From: Porphyra umbilicalis
Taxonomy: Eukaryota; Rhodophyta; Bangiophyceae; Bangiales; Bangiaceae
NCBI GenBank assembly: GCA_002049455.2
Contig: KV919261.1
Coordinates: forward strand, 1 to 37,255
Length of the DNA: 37,255 nt
Reading direction: 5' to 3'
In this document: positions 19,758 to 30,367 of the stretch, one piece after another
Layout of the letters: each line of letters begins with the position of its first letter
How positions within the stretch are numbered: position 1 is the stretch's first letter
Translations under genes and position numbers: made by a program
The notes under the pieces: model-generated
Database searches by the model: none
The model's input: only the letters and a program-made list of their open reading frames with translations
Told to the model about the DNA's origin: nothing

Positions 19758-20801
19758 ACGCACCACGCCTAAAGTAAAGGGCGGTCTTCTGGGTTTGGTC
19801 ATTACAGTGCCACGTGAAACTGCGTGGACTCTTCTGAAACCATTTCGCAGAGATCCATCTGTGTTTCAGAGATGCGCAGTCCGCCGATCGAGTCCGCTAG
19901 TAGTGTTTATTCTACCGCAAAATCTCATCAAACGATGCGAGGTCCAGCATCAAATAATGCGGTGTCGGAATCACGGTTTCCGGGGCATCTGAGTGGGAAA
20001 TCGGGCTGTTTGAAACCTATGAACGCACGTTGATGCTCTTCTCGTTTGTGCGATGAGACTGGGCTACGGTCGTGACGGTCCATCATGAAGAGGACACGTA
20101 CAGCAGTACCCCTGCAGCAAAGTATTGTGGAAACAACACTCAGAAGGCCTCTGCAGGAAGGGACGAACACCGCCCCCCCCCCCTCCTACGCCCCCAGAAC
20201 CTCCAAAATGGGCGATACGTACTGGTAATGTTCATCACTCTGGCCGGGGGCCGCGGCCATCCTGGGTGGCACGTGGACGGGGACGGGTGCGAGTCCCACT
20301 TGGAGGTCGGTGGGGAGCGTGGCGCGTCGTCGGCCGCGTCGACGGTCGCGGTAGCGGCGGCGGCAGTTGTGGCGCCGGCGGCTGCGTCCTATCCGCCAAC
20401 GCCCCCACTACCGCTGATTTGCACTATGCATCGCCGCCGTGGACAAGAGGCGCTGGGGTGCGGCGGCGCCTGCCGCAGGCGGCGGGTGTGCTGTAGGGTA
20501 AGGGGCGACGGAGGCGGCCAAAGGTCTGAAGCCGGGAGGGTGGGGGGGGGGCGAGGCGGTTGGTTGGTTTGGGGGAGGGGGGGCGGGCCGGCGAGGAGAA
20601 AGAAGAAGAAGAAGCCCTGAACGTTCCTCTAAGTTGTCCCTACTCGCTCAACCTCACTCCCGCCGCATGCCGTACCCTCCACCTGCCGGCCTGCCTGACG
20701 CCTCCTTCCCTCGCAGCGCAACCGACGCTTTTGCCGTGACCTCCTTGCCACCTCACTTCGCCACGCCTCGCCCCACCCCGCCCGCTGCTCGGTGTCGGCG
20801 G
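19758..20801. other. Intergenic DNA upstream of retrotransposon copy 1
   Basis: No gene is well supported. A GC-rich island at about 20165-20600 has open frames on both strands (for example from ATG 20228), without a recognisable domain. The five bases before the LTR, GGCGG at 20797-20801, would be the left half of a 5-bp target duplication. The right half is not seen because no 3' LTR is present. Confidence 0.35.
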
Positions 20802-21197
20802 TGCAGCATATCTCTGCTCCCAATTGGCAATTGGCCACAAGTAGCCTCCTTGACTGACCAAAGCCCATGTATTGTGGGAATTGGCCTGTGGCACGCCCTT
20901 TGGGGGGTTACTTCCGCATTGTTCATTTTTTATTGTTTGTTTGCTCGTCTGTCTTATCTGTCTGCCGGCACTCATTACGATCGCTTGTGATCGGACGGTC
21001 GATCGACCGGTGCCCTCGTTTGTATTAAATCACCGTGGGTCCGGGGTCGCCGTCGTGGGCACCACCCGGCTCCCCATCGGATGCCCTTCAACAACAGGTC
21101 TTTCTTCCTCGCCGCGACGGCGATAGAACTCGCTTTATTGCTTGGCTACGGTCGGTCTCAGTACACTGGTAATTGAACTAACGTTATTAATACCACA
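20802..21197 (+). repeat. 5' LTR of retrotransposon copy 1
   Basis: This 396-bp stretch starts TGCAGCATATC and ends ATTAATACCACA, giving the usual TG...CA termini. It is followed two bases later by a TGG primer-binding site. The same block (30608-30992) opens copy 2, which fixes the left boundary: homology between the two copies begins exactly at TG. An ATTAAA (21024-21029) could serve as polyadenylation signal. No TATA box is obvious. Confidence 0.88.
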
Positions 21198-21199
21198 TT

Positions 21200-21217
21200 T
21201 GGTGGAGCAGCAGGGGA
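21200..21217 (+). other. Candidate primer binding site
   Basis: TGGTGGAGCAGCAGGGGA begins two bases after the LTR end, the usual place for pairing with the 3' CCA end of a tRNA. It is identical in copy 2 (from 30995). It does not match the common TGGTATCAGAGC initiator-Met site of many plant and fungal elements. The matching tRNA was not identified. Confidence 0.6.
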
Positions 21218-21427
21218 TACCCTCGCCTTCATCGTGGCTCGCGGCACGGTGTTCCCGAGAACTTTCTCGCTGCCTCGTGGCATTGTGACGGTGTCGATAC
21301 GGTCGCTTGGCGCACGGGGCGTAAGCCATCGACTTGTGGGCGTGGTGCCGGGGGCATCACGGTTGAGATCTTCGACGTTGGCGCGCAGGGCGTTAGCCAA
21401 GTCGGAACACTTTGTTCATGTCCCAGT

Positions 21428-23074
21428 ATGTCTACTGGTGGTACCGGCGGCACTCGGCGAGCCAGAGACGGCAAGTTGCCAGCTGGCTACCGGCCGCCGG
21501 GCGGGGGACAAGGCATTCCTGCCGCCTCCGACGCCCCAACGGACGGTGCTCCAACTCCTCCCATCCCTGCGTATCAAGCTGCCTCCGGGCAGATGCAGGT
21601 GGTGGAGGTCCTGAAGGCGGCCGTTGAAGCACTTCAGCGACGCCTAACGGCCCAAGAACAGACTAACGAGGCTCTGGCGCGAGCCAATGACAAGTTGGTC
21701 GACGACTTCGAGGCCCTGCGCAAGGTCGACTCCCATGAGAAGGAACGCCGTGTGGCTATGTCTCGCCGCCAGTCGGGCGACAAGACCAAGAATGTCAAGA
21801 AGACAAGCAAGGTGACTCAAGACAAGTCCGTCCGCAAGGACGATCCGGCTAACGCCGCGCCTTTCTCATCTTCCGATGACTCTGCCTCTGGGTCAAGCCC
21901 GACGTCGTCAGACGACGACAACCCCAATGCGACGGACACGTCCTCTTCGGACGATGGCCACGGGCCGCCAGGCCCGCCGTCGCCCCCAAGTGGGTCCTCA
22001 CCTAGCGACAGCTCGAGCGAGTCGGACGCGGCCGCGCGAAAGCGCCCCGCGACCCCCACCAAACGGAAGGAGCGACTTGAAAAAGCCGATAGGATCAAAG
22101 TGATCCGCCCGGCTAATAGCCGCTTCAAGACACTCCTGGACTACAGGACGTACTTCCTGATCCGCCGTCAACTGACGTATACGCACAAGGAGGCACAACG
22201 GTCGCATCGTCTCAACAAACGTTTAGACGGTGCGTTCCATGGGCAACAGCCATTCACGGAAGCCCTGCCCTTGGGCATCTTCACGTTCTTGAAGACCTTT
22301 CGCCGTGCGTGCGACGCGGCTGGGTTGACGCACGGTCAAGCCCTTCCGCTCATGGTCTTTCGATTAGCCGGCAACGCCAAGATGGCCTTCTCCGGCGCGC
22401 TTAACAGCACCCTCGGACGTAAGCGTTATGCCATACGTACATACGGAGATGCCGTCAACTGGCTTCTTTCGAAGTATGCGACACACGCAACTATGGCTAA
22501 CGCCTACCAAGACATCATTACGTTGAAGCAACAAGACAACGAGGCGCCCACGGCCTTCGGTCATCGCGTGGAAACGCAATGCGACCTCCTGAACGGTTTG
22601 TTCGACATCCAAGACGTTAAGGACGTCTTCATCACTGGTCTTTCGGACCTTGTGCAAGCGCACGTGCGGGTCTTTAATGACCAATTCCCTGATCGGACTC
22701 TCTCCGAGACTGTTGCTACCGCCCAGATGTACTGGGACGGCACGAAAAAGCTGCGCTTGCAGCTCAAGATGACCCGCCCAACGGCAATCAAAGTCGCTTA
22801 CGCGACACAGGACCAGCGGACGACGACGGAGCGACCGTTCACACAGGTCCGCACCCCGCCGCCCCCGCGGGCCGCCGTCCCTCAAGCCAATCGGGCTGAC
22901 ATCTGTTACAATTGTAACCTGCCGGGGCACTTCGCCGCACAGTGCGCCGAACCCTATCGCCCTCGCGAGCGTCGCCAACCGCCTATCGGCGTTCATGCCA
23001 TTGCCGACGGTAACGTCGAAGAAGACGAGATCGAACATCCGGCCGACGCCGTGGACGATTCGAAAAACGCCTAG
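21428..23074 (+). CDS. gag: Gag polyprotein of Ty3/gypsy element, copy 1
   Basis: An intact 548-residue frame runs from ATG 21428, 228 nt after the primer site; copy 2 has the same start. Gag forms the cytoplasmic virus-like particle that packages the element RNA. In order it shows a Gly/Arg-rich N-terminus (1-50), a Leu/Ala/Glu heptad region likely to form a coiled coil (56-105), and a basic patch. An acidic Ser/Asp-rich linker follows (146-200), then a second basic patch (204-224) and a helical capsid-like domain (about 230-445). Last is one CCHC zinc knuckle, CYNCNLPGHFAAQC (493-506), for nucleic-acid binding. It ends with TAG at 23072-23074. Pol lies in the -1 frame and overlaps the end by about 60 nt. 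This is the best-preserved gene of either copy. Confidence 0.93.
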   Translation: MSTGGTGGTRRARDGKLPAGYRPPGGGQGIPAASDAPTDGAPTPPIPAYQAASGQMQVVEVLKAAVEALQRRLTAQEQTNEALARANDKLVDDFEALRKVDSHEKERRVAMSRRQSGDKTKNVKKTSKVTQDKSVRKDDPANAAPFSSSDDSASGSSPTSSDDDNPNATDTSSSDDGHGPPGPPSPPSGSSPSDSSSESDAAARKRPATPTKRKERLEKADRIKVIRPANSRFKTLLDYRTYFLIRRQLTYTHKEAQRSHRLNKRLDGAFHGQQPFTEALPLGIFTFLKTFRRACDAAGLTHGQALPLMVFRLAGNAKMAFSGALNSTLGRKRYAIRTYGDAVNWLLSKYATHATMANAYQDIITLKQQDNEAPTAFGHRVETQCDLLNGLFDIQDVKDVFITGLSDLVQAHVRVFNDQFPDRTLSETVATAQMYWDGTKKLRLQLKMTRPTAIKVAYATQDQRTTTERPFTQVRTPPPPRAAVPQANRADICYNCNLPGHFAAQCAEPYRPRERRQPPIGVHAIADGNVEEDEIEHPADAVDDSKNA

Positions 23075-26000
23075 GCCGGGTGCTCGACTTGGCGTTGCCC
23101 GGCGGAACGCGAAAGCGTACGGTAACAAGACTGTTGCTCCGTGCCTTACGGCACTACGAGATCGCCGCCACGCTTGGCCCGTGCATGCGCGTGATGCGGA
23201 GCTGCCGCCCTGTACTTGACACGGGCGCCGGGGTGAACATAGTGCGAACTAGTGTTCTCCCTGCGAACTGGATGGCTTACGCCGAAGAGTTGACCACGCT
23301 TCCGCGCATCCGAGATGCCAACAACAATCGTCTCGTGACGAAGTATGCCATACATTTGTATGTAGACACCGGAGGTGTACGTCTATTTGACCGGTTCCTC
23401 ATTTCCGACAACTTGTCAGTCCCATGCCTTCTTGGCACCGAGTTCATTGAACAAAACATCAAGGCGATCTTGCCGCGTGTGCGGAAGATCGTCTGGCAGG
23501 AACACGTGCGCTGCACGGAGGAGCTTCCTCGGCCAACGCCGATCTTGGCTTGTCTTCATGACAGCGCCTGGGACCGTCATTGGCAAGACAAACTCGCAAG
23601 GGTGAGAGCCTGTAAACAGTTACGTGTCGACGGACAACAAGAGGAGTGGATCATGGCCACATGCGACACCCCTGGTATGGTTACCATCACACCGAACGCT
23701 CGGTTATGCCGACATAAGTCAATGGCGATCGCCCGCGGCCTGGCAATCGTCGAGCCCGACGAACCCTTCTTAGTCAAGTAATGCAACTTTGGCAAAGACC
23801 AAGTCATTGTTCGCAAGAACTCAACCTTGGGGTTTGCAGAACCCGACCAAGGGCCGATGTTGGCTGCCGTCTTGGATGACAATCATCCAAAAGATGGTAC
23901 CGATACTTCATCGGACGACGCGAGTCGTGACCCACTCGAGGACCTCCACCTCAGTGAGGCCCCCGAGTACCTGCACAAGCAGATTCGAGACATGCTCAAG
24001 ACGCATTCGTCGATGTGGGATGGAACCCTAGGTGTCATCCGTGCTACGCAGCACGCCATCGTCACTCCCCCGGACGCTCTGCCCATACGGGCCCAACCCT
24101 ACCGAACCGGGCCGTTCAAACGGCAGATCATCGCTGATCAGATCAACAAGATGTTGAAGCTCAACGTCATTGCCCCTAGCCATAGTGCTTGGGAAAGCCC
24201 CGTGGTACCTGTACCAAAGAAGAACGGCAAAGCCCGATTCTGTGTTGACTATCGTCGGTTAAACAACATCACCAAGAAGGATGCTTATCCCTTGCCTCAG
24301 ATGGAGAACTGCCTCGACTCCTGGGGAGATGTCCAGGTGTTCACGTCTCTCGACTGCACCGCAGGGTACTGGCCAGTGCCCTTACGCAAGGAAGACCAAG
24401 AGAGGACGCCGTTCACAACGCATTGTGGTATATACCACTGGTTATCAATGCCTTTCGGCTTGACGAACGCGCCCGCTACCTTTCAGCGCGCGTTGGATAT
24501 TATCCTCTCGGGCTTAAAGTGGCAGATCTGCCTTGTCTACTTAGACGATGTCATCATCTTCTCCGCCAACGCGGAATAACACGTCAAAGACGTTGATACG
24601 GTTCTGCACCGTCTGCGCGAAGCCGGGGTTACCCTAAACTTGGAAAAGTGCACGTGGTTCTCCGACGAAGTCGAGTACCTCGGACACATTGTCCGCCCCG
24701 GGCAACTGCACGTGCATAAAAAGAACGTGGATGCTCTGAAGCACGCCAAGTTCCCAACGACAAAGACCCAGCTGAAAAGCTTCTTGGGCATGTGTAACGT
24801 CTATCGACGTTTCGTCAAGGACTTCGCCAAACGAGCGAAGCCCCTGAACGCCCTGACAAGGGCCGAGATCCCAACGGATCTACCACCACCGACGGACGTG
24901 GCCATCGCCGCATTCGAAGACCTTCGAAACGCACTTTTGTGCCCACCGGTACTTGCCTTGCCAACGGCCAATCGGAAGCTCGTCGTCGACGTTGACGCAT
25001 GCGCCGAACAAGTTGGTTGTACACTCCTCCAGGAGGAACCGGGCGAACTGCTTCATCCTGTCGGATATTGGAGCCGAGGACTCACTGCTGCAGAGCAAAA
25101 CTACTCCACAACGGAGCGCGAATGCCTCGGCGTCGTGTGGGCTGTCCTCAAGTTGAGGCACTTCCTCGATGGGCAACGGTTCCTCATCCGAACGGATCAC
25201 CAAGCACTTAGCTGGATCTACAGCACGACTGACTCAAGCGGACGCTTGATGCGATGGCGACTTCGTCTCTCCGAATACACATTCGATATGGTTTATAAAC
25301 CAGGTGCATCGCACCACTTGCCCGACTTCATGTCGCGCGCCTCTACGGTGGCGCCGCCAGAAGATATCCATGATGATATACCTTGTCTGGCATTGGCCGA
25401 GACGGCCAACGGCTTAAGAACGGGGAGGTACACGGGTACCGACACACCGGAACCGGTGGAGTTGACGATGTCGTCGAAGCACAACAAACAGACGACTTCT
25501 GCGTCGAGATGTCCACTCGCGTGGAGGCGGAACGGCCAAGGCCTTCTTCCGCAACGAGCATCACGCTCTGTATCGCCGGACGCCTTACGGCAACCAATTG
25601 GTTATACCAAAATGATTACGCAAATGCGTCTTGACGCTCGAGCATCACGCCACAGTGGCAGCCCACCCCGGTATGAACCGATGTACTACACCACGCGAAA
25701 GGCATATTACTGGCCTTCGATGGTAACGGACATCCACACCACCATCACCAAGTGCACAACTTGTGCCCAAAACCGCCTCGCCTTGCGGCGACACACCACG
25801 CCCTTGACGCTGTTCCCGGCTACTGAGCCTCTCACGGAACTGTCCGTTGACATCTTTGGGCCCATCCCGGCCTCCAAGAAGGGCAATCGCTTGATCTTGG
25901 TTATCACAGACCGCTTCGCCAAGCTCACCAAGTGCGTCGCCTTACGGCGAATTACGGCCATGTCCGTGACGTCAGCCATCATCGACGCGTGGGTGTCCGC

Positions 26001-27107
26001 CTACGGGCCCCCGGACCGGATCCTATCGGACCAAGGACCCCAGTTCATGTCGAACTTCTTCATCGCTGTGATGAAAATGCTTGGCATTGAAACGGTTCGC
26101 ACCACGGCGTATCATCCCCAAACCAATGGGCAAGTTGAACGGTACAACCGTACCATGGCTACTCAGCTGAGACACTACGTCGCCGACGACCCATCACGAT
26201 GGGACGAGCTACTCCCGGTAATCACCATGGCATATAAAGCCAACCACACCGGTCTACGGGTATCGCTCCCTTCGAGCTCGTTATCCTAAGGCGGATCCCC
26301 AACCTCACGGTTCGCAACTTGCCCCCGGGCACTCCGCTTACCAATAAGGGAACGCTCAAGGATGGGTCACCCCTAGCTCGCAAACGCGAGTTCATGGCCC
26401 GCCTGCGCAAGCAGATCCCCATCGTAGTCGAGGCCTTGCGTAAGACGCAACAACGTTACAAACGTAACTTCGACCATCGGGTCGCAACCCGCAATGCGGA
26501 CGTCAAGATCGGCGACTACGTATACACGACCAACCACGACCGGCAAAACAAGCTGCAAAGCAAAGCCATTGGACCCTTCGTGGTCATCGACGCAGACGCG
26601 GACGCCTCCACGTTTGTCGTTGACATTGACGGCGAGCAAAAACGTGTCAGCAGTGGCCATGTCACCCCAGCTCCTCGTCCAACGACGACGGACACGGTTC
26701 CACACCCCCTGCTAGATGGTCTTGACCAACGCAAGCCACCCCCGGCAACTGCCGATGAGTATGTGGTTGACAAACTTCTAGGCTTGCGCCAGACTGGCGA
26801 CAGCTACAGCGCTAAGGTGCGCTGGTTCGACTACGGATTGAAAGACGACACCTGAGAACCCCTGGAGAATCTCCCTCGCAACCTGGTGGTGCGATTCTTC
26901 GGCAGAAGAAGAAGCATGTCCGGGTACGAATGGCAAACGCCAACGCGACGAAGTCGCCGACAGGCCGGGCTCACAACCGTGGCCAACATCGTCACGGATT
27001 CCACGTGGATACCCACTATCCAACATGTCCATGTTACCGGGACGGAGTTATCCATGCCGATGTCTCGTGGACAGATTCAAGTACAGCCGCCGCAATTAAG
27101 TAAGTAA
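23014..27107 (+). pseudogene. pol: Pol polyprotein of Ty3/gypsy chromovirus, copy 1 (three stops, frameshifts)
   Basis: Pol supplies protease, reverse transcriptase, RNase H and integrase. Visible in order are protease with LDTGAG (catalytic DTG at 23218-23226) and RT with [21 protein letters not shown] and YLDD (24538-24549). RNase H has VVDVDA, TTERE and RTDH (about 24985-25200). Integrase has catalytic Asp (25849), Asp (26029) and Glu (26137) in a D-x35-E spacing, then a GPF module. A C-terminal chromodomain (about 26757-26901) includes YVVDKLLGLR and EPLENLPRNLVV; such domains guide integration to marked chromatin. Stops at 23779-23781, 24577-24579 and 26853-26855 each correspond to a sense codon in copy 2. 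A frameshifted segment at about 25465-25680 removes the integrase zinc-binding His pair, and another shift lies near 26265. The copy is therefore non-autonomous as written. Confidence 0.92.
23062..23103 (+). promoter_or_regulatory. Candidate -1 ribosomal frameshift signal at the gag-pol junction, copy 1
   Basis: In the gag frame the codons TCG-AAA-AAC-GCC-TAG end gag. The heptamer G-AAA-AAC (23062-23068) is followed by a 6-nt spacer that includes the stop, and then a perfect 6-bp stem: GCCGGG (23075-23080) pairs with CCCGGC (23098-23103) across a 17-nt loop. Pol is in exactly the -1 frame and open from 23014. The layout matches known -1 signals, but the slip site is non-canonical because its first base is G rather than A. 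Confidence 0.55.
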
Positions 27108-27142
27108 TTCCTGTCGCGTGGCTTAAGTCCACTCTGCCGTCC

Positions 27143-27509
27143 ATGACGCGCAACTTTGCGTATGATCCCCAACTTGCCTTGCGGCATTTCCCTCGGCTGA
27201 ACCGTGTTTACGGCCCGTACACATAGTGTGGCCGAAATCCGCGCAGGCACACTGATCGGGAGCGATCCCTCTGTACCAGTGCTCCCCAACGGTGTTTGGT
27301 ACCCCCGGTACAACACTTGGACTCGTCCTTCGACGCTTGGTGACAACCACAGCGGAAGCAACCGTGGTCATACCACAATGGACCAACACCAGTTGGTACG
27401 CTACCGCCATACGCGAATGTTCGAGTACGAAGTGATTTTATCAAGATGCAAGGGATACGAATCCCACAACATGGGCCATGATGGCCTGCCACTTCCTTCA
27501 TCGCTATGA
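27143..27509 (+). pseudogene. Extra ORF 3' of pol, copy 1 (one or more indels)
   Basis: ATG 27143 lies 35 nt after the pol stop and begins MTRNFAYDPQLALRHFPRLN. The frame breaks at TAG near 27227, where copy 2 has one more T. Downstream the frame that ends at TGA 27507-27509 contains WYPRYNTWT, TTMDQHQLVRY, FEYEV and MGHDGLPLPSSL, all shared with copy 2. Two copies broken at different points imply a parent frame of about 122 codons. It is rich in Trp, Tyr and Arg. No known domain is recognised. An overlapping antisense frame is also partly open, so coding is likely but not proven. Confidence 0.45.
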
Positions 27510-27543
27510 CGATAAGCAGAAAATCTGAGAAGTGGATACAAAC

Positions 27544-27654
27544 ATGTCAAACGACAAACAATCACAAGACGAAGAAACATCAACACTTAAAGGCGTAGCC
27601 CCCGACATTGGCACCCCCTCCCCGACAGGGTCAGCCGAGCAAGTCTTTGAACAG
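27544..27654 (+). CDS. Small ORF near the truncated 3' end of copy 1
   Basis: A frame of 36 codons starts with MSNDKQSQDEETSTLKGV and stops at TGA 27652-27654. The same frame is open again to the undetermined base at 27776. The acidic, Ser/Thr-rich start looks protein-like. It could be a further element-encoded ORF or the start of another element's gag. Copy 2 ends before this point, so no comparison is possible. Confidence 0.2.
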
Positions 27655-27775
27655 TGACCCTCGCTACTCGTCCTCGTCATGACTACGACGCGAGTCGCGA
27701 CGACCAGTGCGGCGAGAGCCAACGCTGGCCCCGACTCCTGGGACACACTACGCGCACTCGTATTACGCGCCGAGG

Positions 27776-27776
27776 N
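27776..27776. other. Single undetermined base (N), probable assembly join
   Basis: The only ambiguous base in the window separates the 3' part of retrotransposon copy 1 from unrelated T- and purine-rich sequence. No 3' LTR of copy 1 is found on either side, so the N may mark a gap or misjoin rather than one unknown nucleotide. Confidence 0.8.
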
Positions 27777-28690
27777 TTTTTTTGTCCTGCTCTGGTTGGA
27801 GTAGGCGACGATGCCGCTGGGGGGGGGGGGGTGGGGCTGCGGAGTTTTAGGGCGGAGGGAAAGGTGATGGAAGGTGCTGCGACCATGGACAGTAGGGGGC
27901 TGGGGGTCCGCCGACCAAAAAGGGAGGGAGGGGGGAGAGGGAAGGAGGAGGGATGCACGCGCACGGTGGCAGTCCAGTACCGTTCAAAACATTGTTCTTG
28001 TACCCTGTACAGCCTGCTGCATTGCTTTGAACTATTTAGGGTGAGGCACCCTTCAAATGTATAAGTCACATTTGAAAGCCCGTCGGGGGGCTTCGCAGGG
28101 AGGCACGCCATTGGCTGAGATCGACTCGACATCCGTCGAGTCGGCGTGGTCAGTTACACCCTCGACAACTGTGGTGAGCAGCCGTATCAACCATAACGAA
28201 GGCGCAGAGAACGCTCGTCGGCAGACGGACAAAGAAACAGGTCAAAATGTGCAGCACTTGATGACGACCACGCCTAGAAGAACGTCACTGTAGGACCATT
28301 GCCATGCACGACAGCTCTTGCGGACGTTCCCACCACCTCTGCCCAGAAGAAAACTGGCAGTCAATCTTGCAGACGTGGCGCACACGTTGCAGCCACGTGC
28401 TACTATTTGCTGTTGAAACGGGTCGTTGATCCATCACATGGGCCAATCAGAGGCCCCCGTGAGATAGCCTCGGCTATCCTAAAAGCTATTCCGACTCGAA
28501 ATAGAAAAGCGATAGCCGCACAGCTATTCTTGGTCAGCGGAAGCCAGAATCAAGTAGGTAGTTTGATTTCCATGGCCCGAACAAAAAGGCTTCTTCGTCT
28601 AAAAAGTGCGTTATCGGACTTCAGTGCTTAATGGACACGTTGTGCAACGTGGCTTGAATAAGGGATAGATCTCATTGTTAACAATGCTCT
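27777..28690. other. Intergenic DNA with a purine-rich tract and small hairpins
   Basis: A G/A-rich tract occupies about 27820-27955, including a run of 12 or more G near 27818. Short perfect inverted repeats follow: TTCAAATGT/ACATTTGAA (28052-28076), GACTCGAC/GTCGAGTC (around 28122-28142) and GATAGCC/GGCTATC (about 28462-28477). No frame has credible coding content. Confidence 0.5.
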
Positions 28691-28694
28691 CAGG

Positions 28695-29039
28695 TCAGGC
28701 GCCGTCGACGACGACGGCAAACCACGTCGCGACACCCAGCGGCGCTCCCAGGGCCCGTCCGCTGCCAAGCTGCCGGTGTTCATCAACCCAGCAACCACCC
28801 TGCATCTCTTTGCAGCAGCATTGCAGCGTGCGACGGCGGGGCGCCGCGCCTAACTTATATCTCTGCATGAAAGCCTTTTGGACAATGTCGTTATGTGTCC
28901 TCACAAAAACTGGACCCGCAACATCCGCTTCAGCATCATGAACCGCCCCTGAGCCAATGAAACAGTGACTTTGCAACGGAAGCTGATGCACCGAGGTCCA
29001 GTTTTTGAGAAGCACAATAAAGAGTCGGAACTGCAGCAC
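28695..29039 (-). pseudogene. Possible decayed mariner-like transposase fragment (HTH part)
   Basis: The minus-strand frame contains RTHNDIVQKAFMQRYKLG, then PRRRTLQCCCKEMQ, a GG and a gRal-type tail. The order (helix, QxAFxxRYxLG, PxRxTLxxxxxxMxxxG) resembles the N-terminal helix-turn-helix of mariner-like transposases and the related DUF4817 domain. No DDE catalytic half is found further along this strand. The match is by pattern only and the region is short, so this is a weak call. The alternative is a chance frame in non-coding DNA. Confidence 0.22.
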
Positions 29040-29470
29040 AGGGAGTCAACTCTCTCAGAAAGAGGGTATGGGGCTTCCGATTATGATCAGGAAAAACTGT
29101 ATCTATGTCCGAAAGATTGGAAGTTGCGCTTATCGCGCGGCCGTCGTGAAGCGTTGCGTCCAATTCCATCTCCGGACGCTGGCTGTAGCTAAACTTTATC
29201 TAGGGGCCTGCATGCAGCGGACTGGCCATGACTGCAAGCCCCCAGACCAAATTTGATCGGTTCGTCGAATCGTGTCGTACGACACAGGCGCTTCACGTGA
29301 TGTGCTGTCGACATCGCTTCAAAGCGCTCTATTTGACCAAAGCTTGGCTACAGGCTCGTCAAGGTCCTTTAGCAGCAGCGGCGCACGGGATGCCACGTCA
29401 CCGAACTCCACTCCCTGATCCGTACAGTACAGCTTCAAGTTTCCCACAATACCACCAAATCGACATGCTA

Positions 29471-30084
29471 GGTGCGTGTCCCAAAATGAGACATGGCGGT
29501 TTTTTCTTTTTTCTCGGCCCACTGGCCTTCTGCAACGGTCCAATATGTAATGTGACCCACTCGTCCACTGTGCTCCAGAACAGCCCCTGACAGTGTTAGC
29601 AGAGGCGGGAATCCTGACATGTCATGGGGCAAGTGTCATTCATTGCAACTTCGACAGGTGACGATCACGCCGCCCAATCAAATGCACAGATACTAAAGCA
29701 GGCATGTCCTGACAATTTGTGCACGAAGAAAAGGGCACATCCTTACCAATAAAACGTGAAAAAGACCCCCATGTAGCCCCCTGTGAGGAAAACACGATTT
29801 GGACACCCCTCATCGAAGCTCCAGTTAGCACATGAGCTTTGGCGTTGCAAACCTTTAACCCCAAGAATCTGAAAAAGACTGGCTCCAAGATCGGGCTATC
29901 TGAGAGGTCCACAGAACAGGGCCCACAGCGGGTATTAAGGAGTTGTCAACCAAGCACGCGTCGGGAGATGCTCTTTCCACGGAGGCCAGTCGAGAATTTT
30001 CTCGTACCCCACGCCGCCTGCCCCCGTGCAGTGATGTGTCAGTCCTTCAGAAAACGCGCATGTCTCATTTTTGGGACACGCACC
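29471..30084. mobile_element. 614-bp element bounded by terminal inverted repeats
   Basis: GGTGCGTGTCCCAAAATGAG... (29471-29495) and its reverse complement (30059-30084) match over 25 bases with a single extra T in the right arm. A weaker similarity continues about 10 bases inward. The outer borders are sharp. Flanking bases (CTA left, ATA right) give no clear target duplication. A 90-codon minus-strand frame (29640-29912) inside is open, with Phe/Cys-rich content including FFRFLGLKV and SSCTNCQD, but has no transposase motif. It is most likely a non-autonomous, MITE-like element. Confidence 0.5.
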
Positions 30085-30111
30085 ATATTGGTAACCTCCA
30101 TAAATGGCGGT

Positions 30112-30190
30112 TGCAGATCGGGCCTCACCAAGACTATTTCGACAAGGGTATCACCCGAGTGTTTTTTCGGGTGTATACTCGTACCCGTGA
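30112..30190 (-). repeat. Dispersed repeat B, right copy (inverted)
   Basis: This is the reverse-complement partner of 19680-19757. It contains its own hairpin, CACCCGA/TCGGGTG (30152-30173), inside an outer GGGTA...TACCC pair. The GGTAT-type symmetry is therefore kept although the bases differ from the left copy. Confidence 0.6.
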
Positions 30191-30367
30191 GTTATTGCAC
30201 TCTGGGAAAGCTTCCCATGTCAAGTGGCACCCGTCAGAATATTGTATTGACGTATCGTGACTGCGGGACTGTCACGGTGGTTGATCGTGCCCGGTCGAGC
30301 GATCAAGCCGATTGACAGACGCAAGACGCCAATTCTCAGCGGTCGACTGGGAAATGAAGGTCGATCA

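Noticed and set aside
29319..29543. Minus-strand frame with a TDQGVEFGD motif, as a DDE transposase remnant
   Set aside because: One short motif without further catalytic residues or flanking transposase blocks. It also overlaps the left end of the TIR element, so coding is doubtful.
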